IMG/VR virus record: IMGVR_UViG_3300036909_000085
Span: 1 to 50,510 of that record
Strand: one strand, 5' to 3'
DNA: 50,510 bases
Source of the DNA: a virus
The stretch's first letter is position 1. Every line of letters begins with the position of its first letter. Both the position numbers and the translations under genes were made by a program. Below are positions 4,465 to 9,654 of this stretch, piece after piece. The notes under the pieces are model-generated. The model made no database searches and was not told where the DNA came from. It was given only the letters and a program-made list of their open reading frames with translations.

Positions 4465-4996
4465 ATGGTAGGGGATGAGACAGTTTTTTCGACCTTCCAA
4501 AACCATCCCATTTCCCAAATAAACCTTTTTCTTTTGCTTCCTTTACTGCGCTCGATATATGCATCCACGCTTCGTATGGCATGTCGCGGCGCATATAATT
4601 GCATCGAGAACAGCATGGTACTACATTACTTTTCATGTGTCCCTTTAAGTTGTCAATCCTATCAAGAGAAACACGCAATTGATTTTCTCCGCAATATGTA
4701 CATGAACTTGCAATAGCACTCTTCACAAAATCCACATCGAGATCATTACTAAAACCTCGTTTCTTGTCGGATTTGTTAATATCTCTAAGTAAAACTACGG
4801 CGAGATTAGCTGGTTTTGTGCGATAGCGTTGATTACGTTCACGCTGTTTTTCCGGGTTCTTAGTGTGCGCTTTCACAATTCTCCGGTTATCACATATTGA
4901 ACAGTCGTATTTTCTATATACGGCTCTTGGTGTGCGTTTCCTAATAGGAAATTGCTCAATATCTTTTTCTTCCCCACACGTTTTACACGTTCTCAT
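4418..4996 (-). CDS. HNH endonuclease with N-terminal zinc module; ORF ends inside tRNA-Cys
   Basis: A 192-aa protein. Residues 4-35 form a C-x2-C...C-x2-C zinc module (CKTC...CSIC). The HNH core near 98-140 has CTYCGENQ, SLDRIDN and CCSRCNYMRR. It belongs to the phage HNH group with the 'SLDRIDN' signature. The last ~15 codons are tRNA-Cys sequence; the stop lies 47 nt into that tRNA. The start ATG 4994-4996 has GAGG 10 nt upstream, next to the tRNA-Leu(TAA) 3' end. Co-transcribed with the first tRNA operon. It is likely a homing endonuclease that spreads this tRNA interval. Confidence 0.85.
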   Translation of the reverse strand: MRTCKTCGEEKDIEQFPIRKRTPRAVYRKYDCSICDNRRIVKAHTKNPEKQRERNQRYRTKPANLAVVLLRDINKSDKKRGFSNDLDVDFVKSAIASSCTYCGENQLRVSLDRIDNLKGHMKSNVVPCCSRCNYMRRDMPYEAWMHISSAVKEAKEKGLFGKWDGFGRSKKLSHPLPSVGGEVLKRGKLQPC

Positions 4997-5017
4997 CTGC
5001 GTATTTCCTCATTAGTT

Positions 5018-5095
5018 TGGTGGGGGTGAACGGTGTCGAACCGATCCTGAACCGGGTTTAGGCCGATTTCCTCTGCCAACGTGGGATACACCCCC
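5018..5095 (-). tRNA. tRNA with anticodon TAA (Leu by code), C33, short variable loop
   Basis: Perfect acceptor GGGGGTG/CACCCCC, anticodon stem ATCGG/CCGGT with loop CCTAAAC (C33), T arm with TTCGACA, A73-CCA encoded. A leucine tRNA should have a long variable arm, but only five bases (TCAGG) separate the anticodon and T stems, so the charged amino acid is uncertain. First tRNA of the first operon; its 5' end touches the T tract of the attenuator terminator. Confidence 0.75.
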
Positions 5096-5129
5096 AAAAC
5101 AAAACCCTCAGATTTGTGGTCTGAGGGCG
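5096..5129 (-). terminator. Attenuator terminator before the Leu-Cys-Ser-Tyr tRNA operon
   Basis: On the minus strand CCCTCAGA, a 7-nt loop, TCTGAGGG, then TTTTGTTTT: a strong intrinsic terminator. It lies immediately upstream of a tRNA and downstream of a 24-codon leader ORF. The arm CGCCCTC (5123-5129) can instead pair with GAG(A)GGCG in the last leader codons (5161-5168), 7 bp with one bulge, giving an antiterminator. Confidence 0.8.
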
Positions 5130-5153
5130 GTTGAACCTGATTTAAACTTTGGC

Positions 5154-5228
5154 TCACACACGCCTCTCCACGCACAGCAAATAGCTGAGTGAGGATAAAG
5201 AGCGCGAACTGAGAACGAAGTTTTCCAT
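5154..5228 (-). CDS. Leader peptide (24 aa) using all six serine codons, plus Leu/Tyr/Cys
   Basis: ATG 5226-5228, TGA 5154-5156. Serine codons AGT, TCG, TCT, TCC, TCA and AGC occur once each; leucine uses CTC x2, TTA, TTG, CTG; then TAT (Tyr) and TGC (Cys): 13 of 24 residues. The tRNAs downstream are Leu(TAA), Cys, Leu(TAG), Leu(CAA), Ser(GCT), Ser(GGA), Ser(CGA), Ser(TGA) and Tyr. The codons GTG GAG AGG CGT near the end overlap the antiterminator arm. With the promoter start near 5231 it would be almost leaderless. I infer an attenuator leader that stalls ribosomes when these charged tRNAs are scarce. Confidence 0.72.
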   Translation of the reverse strand: MENFVLSSRSLSSLSYLLCVERRV

Positions 5229-5237
5229 AGCAAGATC

Positions 5238-5266
5238 AGTCTTTCACGGATTTAATAGGTTGTCAA
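5238..5266 (-). promoter_or_regulatory. Promoter for the first tRNA operon
   Basis: TTGACA (5261-5266), 17-bp spacer, AAGACT (5238-5243; three matches). Perfect -35, weak -10, with the leader ATG ~10 nt after the -10. The bases upstream (ACTAAATAAATA) are AT-rich, as in UP elements. Confidence 0.55.
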
Positions 5267-5274
5267 GTATTTAT

Positions 5275-5514
5275 TTAGTGTTCCCACACTTTCTGCGTCC
5301 ACTTCGGTCGATTCTCCACTGTGCGCTGTGGGGCAGTGTGCGGCGTACTCCCTACAGGATACGGCTTGGCATACGACGTTACTGCATGGGCGTTGTGAGC
5401 GTCAAAGCGTTGTCCTTTGGCATGTGTGCATACTTGGTTCTCCTTAGCTCCACATACGGGGCACCAAAGGGATAGACGACTCGTGCAATAGTGCGTTTGA
5501 ATTTCAATTTCCAC
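5275..5514 (-). CDS. Zinc-knuckle small protein (79 aa)
   Basis: I place the start at GTG 5512-5514: AGGAGG lies 6 nt upstream and the frame before it overlaps the previous gene. The N-terminal half has C-x-VCGAKENQVC-x-H followed by KGQRFDAHNAHA, the pattern of small phage zinc-finger proteins (CPxCGA...C...H..H). The rest is basic and Pro-rich. It overlaps the 5504-5701 gene by 11 nt, so translation is probably coupled. Last gene of the 8134-5275 operon. Function unknown; nucleic-acid binding is likely. Confidence 0.65.
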   Translation of the reverse strand: MEIEIQTHYCTSRLSLWCPVCGAKENQVCTHAKGQRFDAHNAHAVTSYAKPYPVGSTPHTAPQRTVENRPKWTQKVWEH

Positions 5515-5701
5515 TGTTTTCCTCCTCAGTACGGCGAGGTGCAAGAACATCATCGGTTACTATCTCGCCCTCCAACTCCTCGATTGCCTCTTGAATCTGT
5601 GCCTTGACTATCTGTGCAAAGACCGCTCCACCCTTTACTACGTTGTCGCAATTGACCTCAGCACATCGAAGAATTTCTACTACTTTTTCCGTGTCAATCA
5701 T
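5504..5701 (-). CDS. Hypothetical acidic protein (65 aa)
   Basis: Starts MIDTEKVVEILRCAEVN with AAGGAGAG 3-4 nt before ATG. Predicted mostly helical with an acidic C-terminus; no family recognised. Member of a tightly packed operon of small genes. Confidence 0.65.
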   Translation of the reverse strand: MIDTEKVVEILRCAEVNCDNVVKGGAVFAQIVKAQIQEAIEELEGEIVTDDVLAPRRTEEENSGN

Positions 5702-5710
5702 TCTCTCTCC

Positions 5711-5983
5711 TTAGTCTGGAAACTTCACTAAATCTGGATTCTCCTGTTGCCAATCGATAAATTTCTCTGCAAACTTCAGAATTTCATCCGATTGCTCGTA
5801 CAGAGAATCAGCCAAATCAAATTCCTTGCGAATCAAAGCCTTATTGGCTTCCTTCTTCAATAGATGACTATAACCTGCAACAGCAGCAGGACTTAGTTTG
5901 TCCTGAGCGCGAATGAAAAACCATGGTTCGCCAGGATTCAGTTTTGACAATGGGTTAACATCTGCGTACTTTGGAGTCTTCAT
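5711..5983 (-). CDS. Hypothetical helical protein (90 aa)
   Basis: Starts MKTPKYADVNPLSKLNPGE; the rest looks alpha-helical (KKEANKALIRKEFDLADSLY). Its ATG overlaps the TGA of the gene at 5980-6408 (ATGA), with GAGG upstream. Not recognised. Confidence 0.65.
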   Translation of the reverse strand: MKTPKYADVNPLSKLNPGEPWFFIRAQDKLSPAAVAGYSHLLKKEANKALIRKEFDLADSLYEQSDEILKFAEKFIDWQQENPDLVKFPD

Positions 5984-6408
5984 TTCGTCCTCGCCTCAAG
6001 CATTGAATCTGCCCACTCGTAAGCGTGTTTGCACGTACCGCTCATTGACTCTGGTTTCTGCACCCAGAACTCATCGAACGAGTTCGAGAATAGACCCTGC
6101 ATCGCCGCCATAGCGAACTGGTCGCGCAGTGTAGTGCGTGTCTCCATTGGCGTAAAGGTAAGGGGTTGAGGCAAATCATCAAAGAACCCCATCCGCTCGT
6201 TAGGCCCAATATTTGAGGTGTCGTACATGAGTGGAGGATTGAGAATGATTTTCAGCTTTTCATTCACATCGGCAAGTTGAGCGGCAACCTCAGTTATCAT
6301 CGAAACGTTCAACGAATCAATGCCGAATCGGTGCTCCTTATCTGATTTTGTTTCGTTGATTTCCTTTTGGCAATCATGATTCAGCGATCTAATTTCTTCA
6401 GCGGTCAT
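5980..6408 (-). CDS. Conserved phage protein with RDQFAMAAMQG...ADSMLEAR domain (142 aa)
   Basis: The C-terminal ~45 residues (RDQFAMAAMQGLF ... HAYEWADSMLEAR) match a small domain seen in many phage and prophage hypotheticals ('LRDYFAAKAMQ...AYxxADAML'). The start is placed at the eighth Met of the frame (MTAEEIRSLN), which has GGGGAG upstream; the frame is open for seven more codons. Role unknown. Confidence 0.68.
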   Translation of the reverse strand: MTAEEIRSLNHDCQKEINETKSDKEHRFGIDSLNVSMITEVAAQLADVNEKLKIILNPPLMYDTSNIGPNERMGFFDDLPQPLTFTPMETRTTLRDQFAMAAMQGLFSNSFDEFWVQKPESMSGTCKHAYEWADSMLEARTK

Positions 6409-6425
6409 TTCTTCTCCCCTTCCCA

Positions 6426-6791
6426 TCAAAAAGGTATTCCATCTGGAAACTTCTCAAGTTCAAATCGTTTTACTTCCTGAGCGTAGTCAAAATCTGTCCA
6501 CTTCTCTTCATCCCACATATCTTTGTCCACAGCCATCTTAGCAGCCAACATGCAGAGTGGGCAACCTTTCGCTAGTCTTCGGAGCGTATCAATGTCTCCA
6601 TACCAGCTTTCCGTATCTTCGTCTAGGTAGTAGCTAAGAGGATGCTGTGTCAAACCACGATCCTTGCACTTTCCGCAAACTCGGTTAGGATTCATTAAGC
6701 ACATTGATTCATGCCGAAGACACTTGTTTTTCTCCCAGAATCCTTTGTTACAATGATCGCAAAGATAGCGCAGTACATGTCTTGACTTCAT
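6426..6791 (-). CDS. Cysteine-rich zinc-binding protein (121 aa)
   Basis: Residues ~10-31 (CDHCNKGFWEKNKCLRHESMC) look like a C2H2-type finger; CGKC and CPLC pairs follow near residues 40 and 77. ATG 6789-6791 lies inside the end of the upstream gene and has GGGAG before it. It probably binds nucleic acid or protein; no named family. Confidence 0.65.
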   Translation of the reverse strand: MKSRHVLRYLCDHCNKGFWEKNKCLRHESMCLMNPNRVCGKCKDRGLTQHPLSYYLDEDTESWYGDIDTLRRLAKGCPLCMLAAKMAVDKDMWDEEKWTDFDYAQEVKRFELEKFPDGIPF

Positions 6792-7119
6792 CTATTTTCT
6801 CCCATGCCCAATCTCCCGTTTCGATTATTACAAATGGTGGTTTACCGTGCCAGTACGGAGAAGGTTTGTCCGGGTAAATTGTTGCGTAGTGTCCTGTCGC
6901 AACCTCCACTTTACCGTTAACGGTGTGCAGCCAACTGCCATCAGGATATTCGGCGCTAGGCTTCATATAGCGTTCTTCTACGATCACATCTTTCCCTTGT
7001 GCATAGTCGGGAGCTACAGTGTAGCTTGCCGTGTAGCCATCAACTCCACATGAGCAGCATTTTCCTCCACCATAATAACAACCGCAGTGATCGCTACCGT
7101 TGCCAGTGCATTCGCTCAT
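6748..7119 (-). CDS. Hypothetical protein with N-terminal Cys cluster (123 aa)
   Basis: Starts MSECTGNGSDHCGCYYGGGK with CGCY...KCCSCG (a compact metal-binding knot), then a beta-rich segment. AGGAGAAGG precedes the ATG, which overlaps the upstream stop (ATGA). Its 3' end overlaps the next gene by 44 nt, unusually long for this operon. Confidence 0.62.
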   Translation of the reverse strand: MSECTGNGSDHCGCYYGGGKCCSCGVDGYTASYTVAPDYAQGKDVIVEERYMKPSAEYPDGSWLHTVNGKVEVATGHYATIYPDKPSPYWHGKPPFVIIETGDWAWEKIDEVKTCTALSLRSL

Positions 7120-7418
7120 TTCACCTTCTCCTCATGCTTGAAATCAAACTTGAATCCGCACACATCGCACCGTGCAGAGTATCCTACTGAAAATTCGTTG
7201 TTTTGAATCCCCACATTATAGTCCTCACGCAATGTCTCGGTGAATTCCTCATCTGTCGTTATGGCCTTCCTGAAATGCTTTGCCTCATCGCGCAAGGAAT
7301 CGAACTTTTCAGCAGAAACATTCCCGTAGGACTCAGAAGCATGTTTATCCACTTCGTCCGCTTTTTCCCTGTTCCTTACGTAGCATTGAGGGCATTGTGT
7401 CCACCTATCAGCAGCCAT
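7116..7418 (-). CDS. Zinc-ribbon-like hypothetical protein (100 aa)
   Basis: Paired cysteines at both ends (CPQC near residue 9, CDVCG near residue 86) can form one zinc ribbon around a helical middle (KADEVDKHASES...LRDEAKHFRK). AGGAGG lies 7 nt before the ATG. Operon member with overlaps on both sides. Confidence 0.65.
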   Translation of the reverse strand: MAADRWTQCPQCYVRNREKADEVDKHASESYGNVSAEKFDSLRDEAKHFRKAITTDEEFTETLREDYNVGIQNNEFSVGYSARCDVCGFKFDFKHEEKVK

Positions 7419-7662
7419 TATTTACCTCCTGTTCCTTTATAGAACCATCTTCGTTTTCTTCTAGCACTCCTTGAATCACCAAATCCTGAGAATCCTCCAT
7501 TATTAGAGTATGACCTCTGTGATCCCATAGGAAATGTTTGAGTTTTCTCATGGTTTTCTCCTCCCCTGAATAGAAGCAGAATGGAGGATCGCTATTCTGA
7601 CTTTGCCCTACCCACACATAATCTTTACAGCGGGAGCAAGCAAGATAATATGAATCGCTCAT
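7408..7662 (-). CDS. Small zinc-ribbon-like protein (84 aa)
   Basis: I start it at ATG 7660-7662, which overlaps the upstream TGA; the longer frame (to 7755) would read far into the neighbour. It contains CSRC, a KHFLWDHRGHTL motif (residues ~40-51) and an acidic tail. FLxxHxGH segments are common in small phage proteins that bind metal. Role unknown. Confidence 0.63.
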   Translation of the reverse strand: MSDSYYLACSRCKDYVWVGQSQNSDPPFCFYSGEEKTMRKLKHFLWDHRGHTLIMEDSQDLVIQGVLEENEDGSIKEQEVNNGC

Positions 7663-7931
7663 TGTTTTACCAAATCCTCTAACTTGCCAATGTCCACCAC
7701 TCGCACAGCTTGAGCCTCTACTACTTCGCAAGGAACCGCGAAGTCCTGTTGCCAAATTCCACTATCCCTGCGTTTGCAGATGTTGTTCGCGGACTCCTCC
7801 GAGTATCTTCCAGCAAGCTCAAGCGTAGTCGAATACCCCGCCTCGTTCGCTGCCCAAAATAGGATGACTCCACGCGGCCATATAGCCTCATGTGCTTTGG
7901 TTAGTATGTAGTATTCCTTCTGGTTGCTCAT
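7659..7931 (-). CDS. Conserved phage hypothetical, 'YYILT...GYSTTLELAGRYSEE' type (90 aa)
   Basis: The sequence EYYILTKAHEAIW...ILFWAANEAGYSTTLELAGRYSEESA resembles a widespread small phage family ('WWxPxxxGYTxxlexAGxYtxeea'). GGGGGAG precedes the ATG; ATGA overlap with the gene at 7928. Function unknown. Confidence 0.68.
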   Translation of the reverse strand: MSNQKEYYILTKAHEAIWPRGVILFWAANEAGYSTTLELAGRYSEESANNICKRRDSGIWQQDFAVPCEVVEAQAVRVVDIGKLEDLVKQ

Positions 7932-8134
7932 TTTTCTCCCCCTTTTATGGCTTCGCTAGGACTACGCTCGTCTTTGATCCCATATTTAATCCAAGCGGAA
8001 GCGATTTGGTTTAGGATTGCTAACAGTTCCAAGTACGTTAGGTCGGGGTGCTTACCGATGACATCCGTTACGGCTTTGTCTATGTCGGCGTGGGCTTGTT
8101 GTACTGGCATGGAGCGAGGGTGGAGGGTAATCAT
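7928..8134 (-). CDS. Hypothetical helical protein (68 aa)
   Basis: First gene of the small-protein operon; AGGAGAATAA precedes ATG 8132-8134. Helical (HADIDKAVTDVIGKHPDLTY) with similarity in style to phage 'DLTxxELLxiL' proteins. It lies directly downstream of the omega-RNA-like end at 8170, whose 'guide' stretch would be this gene's leader. Confidence 0.62.
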   Translation of the reverse strand: MITLHPRSMPVQQAHADIDKAVTDVIGKHPDLTYLELLAILNQIASAWIKYGIKDERSPSEAIKGGEK

Positions 8135-8169
8135 TTATTCTCCTGCGTAGGCTGCGGTGGTTGTTCTTT

Positions 8170-8310
8170 TTGACATCCTCCCCACAGATAAATCCGGGGG
8201 ATTACTTTGCGCTTACACGCTTAGGTGGTTCTCACTTCTCAGGGACTTGCTCTTGACAGCCGTAGCCGTCTTGAGTCTTACGGTCCCTCCAATTTCCTTT
8301 TGTTCCCTTC
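8170..8310 (-). ncRNA. omega-RNA/right-end-like sequence of an IS200/IS605-TnpB element
   Basis: On the minus strand a hairpin CCCC-CGGAT-TT-ATCTG-T-GGGG is followed by AGGATGTCAA, the sequence that typically closes TnpB omega-RNA scaffolds and the right end of IS200/IS605 elements. The upstream stretch (GACGGCTACGGCTGTCAAG, then AGTGAGAACCACC) also resembles the 3' part of tnpB genes that doubles as omega-RNA. Here it overlaps the last codons of an HNH gene instead of tnpB. Bases after the boundary (8169 downward) would be the guide. Family knowledge plus inference; no RuvC protein is present. Confidence 0.5.
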
Positions 8311-8881
8311 CAAACCTCAATATCCGAGACCCTACAGGAACAATCTTTCCTCCTAATGGTTTCCCTTTAAATTCACCAAAACCCCGGAGCCACTGCGCTA
8401 TTTTTTCATGTTCATCAGCGGACCCCACACTTTTTATCATATTCGCCCTGTATGAAATTACAGCGATATTCCCAAGTTCGTATGGTAGGTTTGGGTCAAT
8501 CCTGTCAACAGATGGAATATTATCTCTTGACATAGTGTATGAAATTGGGATGCCAAGAACAGGGCATACAGTGGGAACTTCTAATTTCATAAAGTCTTCC
8601 TTAGAAATAAAACCATTAGCCCTTTTGGACACTTGACGCCACAATGCGGATAATGGACGAGACTGCCTCGATTTTATCTGATTTTCTATTAACAAATCTC
8701 TATTCTTGATTCGATACTCGCGCATATATTCCGTTACGCTTTCTCTGTTTTTAATCCCCCTAGCCCTTCGTTGTTCAGTTCTTCTTGCATTATGGCAGGC
8801 ATAGCACGTATTCTCCCCCTTTTTCCATTTTGGGAAAGCAATATAATCTTTTTCTTGTTTACACACTTTGCATATTTTCAT
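8213..8881 (-). CDS. HNH-type endonuclease (222 aa) fused to a TnpB-like 3' end
   Basis: N-terminal zinc module C4-x2-C7...C26-x2-C29, basic linker, then a core near residues 115-155 with PSVDRIDPNLPYELGNI and SYRANMIKS. This is the 'SVDRIDP...GN' HNH-like family common in phages. The last ~20 residues (RLKTATAVKSKSLRSENH) resemble codons of the omega-RNA-bearing end of tnpB, not HNH proteins. ATG 8879-8881; GGAGG lies 12 nt upstream inside a 9-bp inverted repeat. It stands where tnpB would stand in a mobile element; a former or hijacked IS605 end is my reading. Confidence 0.75.
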   Translation of the reverse strand: MKICKVCKQEKDYIAFPKWKKGENTCYACHNARRTEQRRARGIKNRESVTEYMREYRIKNRDLLIENQIKSRQSRPLSALWRQVSKRANGFISKEDFMKLEVPTVCPVLGIPISYTMSRDNIPSVDRIDPNLPYELGNIAVISYRANMIKSVGSADEHEKIAQWLRGFGEFKGKPLGGKIVPVGSRILRFGREQKEIGGTVRLKTATAVKSKSLRSENHLSV

Positions 8882-8885
8882 CTTC

Positions 8886-8917
8886 TAGTCTTACCTCCAT
8901 ATGTTTACGTAAGACTA
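8886..8917 (-). promoter_or_regulatory. Perfect 9-bp inverted repeat enclosing the HNH Shine-Dalgarno site
   Basis: TAGTCTTAC and GTAAGACTA flank a 14-nt loop; the GGAGG for the HNH gene starts in the loop and ends in the stem. In RNA it could hide the ribosome site; in DNA it could be an operator. Further upstream, a CCCC...GGGG hairpin at about 8945-8970 may be the element's left end. Confidence 0.45.
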
Positions 8918-8945
8918 CCATACATCCTTGTTAAATGCAAATCGC

Positions 8946-9080
8946 TCACCCCATGCCTGAAGGAAGGGGCTTTACGGCGCTTTCTCGGTAAATTTTGTCA
9001 GATGTGGCCCATGCCACATACAAAGGATCGTCTTTTACGTCTTCATATTGCTTCGTTCGGATACTACTGGCTTCGCTCAA
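8946..9080 (-). CDS. Short gene with TTG start, perhaps truncated (44 aa)
   Basis: TTG 9078-9080 overlaps the TGA of the XRE gene (TTGA), with GGGGAGG 7 nt upstream. The protein has YEDVKDDPLYVAWATSDKIY and looks like a real hydrophilic phage protein, but its last residues (KPLPSGMG) are coded by the CCCC...GGGG hairpin region. The gene may have been cut short by insertion of the HNH element. Confidence 0.5.
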   Translation of the reverse strand: MSEASSIRTKQYEDVKDDPLYVAWATSDKIYRESAVKPLPSGMG

Positions 9081-9256
9081 TTCTTAGCCTCCCCTATCAG
9101 CCACAACAAGACGGTTGCCATAGTACCAGAATCACACGGTTTTCCCTGCTCAATGCGTAGGAGGGTTGCGGCAGAAGTGCCAACCTCCTTAGCTACATCT
9201 CGAAGAGTCCGCTCCTCCATCGTTCTCCATTTGCGTAATACGGGTCCTAATCTCAT
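9077..9256 (-). CDS. XRE-family helix-turn-helix regulator (59 aa), probably leaderless
   Basis: A single Cro/CI-type HTH: MRLGPVLRKWRTMEERTLRDV, then AKEVGTSAATLLRIEQGKP (recognition helix ~residues 30-40). There is no dimerisation or cleavage domain. The ORF also allows a GTG two codons earlier (9260-9262). The ATG at 9254-9256 falls at the expected transcription start of its promoter, so the mRNA is likely leaderless, as lambda cI from PRM. It faces the promoter of the plus-strand operon and is the obvious candidate to regulate it. Confidence 0.8.
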   Translation of the reverse strand: MRLGPVLRKWRTMEERTLRDVAKEVGTSAATLLRIEQGKPCDSGTMATVLLWLIGEAKN

Positions 9257-9262
9257 GTACAC

Positions 9263-9291
9263 ATAGTCTCATAAGAGGAGATTTGTGTCAA
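9263..9291 (-). promoter_or_regulatory. Promoter of the XRE gene
   Basis: TTGACA (9286-9291), 17-bp spacer, GACTAT (9263-9268). The -35 boxes of this and the plus-strand promoter are ~25 bp apart and back to back, so one repressor could cover both. Confidence 0.55.
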
Positions 9292-9313
9292 GAGAGAATT
9301 TTTGTTTTATTTC

Positions 9314-9343
9314 TTGACACGATTGGGGATTTTGCGCTAAGAT
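9314..9343 (+). promoter_or_regulatory. Promoter of the plus-strand operon
   Basis: TTGACA (9314-9319), 18-bp spacer, TAAGAT (9338-9343). Expected start near 9350, giving a ~12-nt leader with TAGGAG before the ATG at 9362. The space 9292-9313 is an A/T-rich tract (AGAGAATTTTTGTTTTATTT). Confidence 0.65.
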
Positions 9344-9361
9344 TGCGAAATAGGAGAAACT

Positions 9362-9589
9362 ATGCAGTTGCAATCACAACCAAAAGGTAAACAGTTGTCT
9401 TGGAATGAACTTCTATCGCTTTCTACGGGTGCTCTTGTCCGTGATTTGGAAGTCGAGGTAGGAACTGTGGCTGAAACCACATTCAAAGGGCGCATCGTTC
9501 GTCGTATTGAGTGGGACGATGGGTGCATCACGCCTTTGAGCGGGAAGCCTCAACTCGAAACGGGAATCTATATTCACCAAAATATCTGA
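9362..9589 (+). CDS. Hypothetical protein (75 aa), first gene of the plus-strand operon
   Basis: AGGAG lies 6 nt before the ATG. The protein has a helical start (KQLSWNELLSLSTGALVRDLEVEV) and a beta-rich end with GRIVRRIEWDDG. No family recognised. Its place next to the divergent promoter suggests an early or regulatory role, by position only. Confidence 0.68.
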   Translation: MQLQSQPKGKQLSWNELLSLSTGALVRDLEVEVGTVAETTFKGRIVRRIEWDDGCITPLSGKPQLETGIYIHQNI

Positions 9590-9594
9590 ATTTA

Positions 9595-9636
9595 ATGCTT
9601 GCAATGATGCTTGCATTGTGCTACCGTGTACTTGCA
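9595..9636 (+). promoter_or_regulatory. Three CTTGCA repeats before the 9655 gene
   Basis: ATGCTTGCA occurs at 9595-9603 and 9607-9615 (12-bp period), with a third CTTGCA at 9631-9636. TTGCAA...17 bp...TACCGT could be an overlapping promoter. Reads like an operator for a repressor, but no protein can be assigned. Confidence 0.35.
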
Positions 9637-9654
9637 TAGGGGAGAAGAAAAACA

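Noticed and set aside
5018-5095. Suppressor tRNA and stop-codon recoding
   Set aside because: The anticodon is TAA, not TTA/CTA/TCA. TAA, TAG and TGA all end genes normally throughout the window.
4993-5175. 60-aa minus-strand frame
   Set aside because: It runs through the attenuator terminator and tRNA-Leu(TAA), and has no ribosome site.
8170-8985. Complete IS605 transposon or TnpB/IscB system
   Set aside because: No TnpA, no RuvC motifs, and the only protein is a 222-aa HNH enzyme; only the RNA/right-end signature remains.
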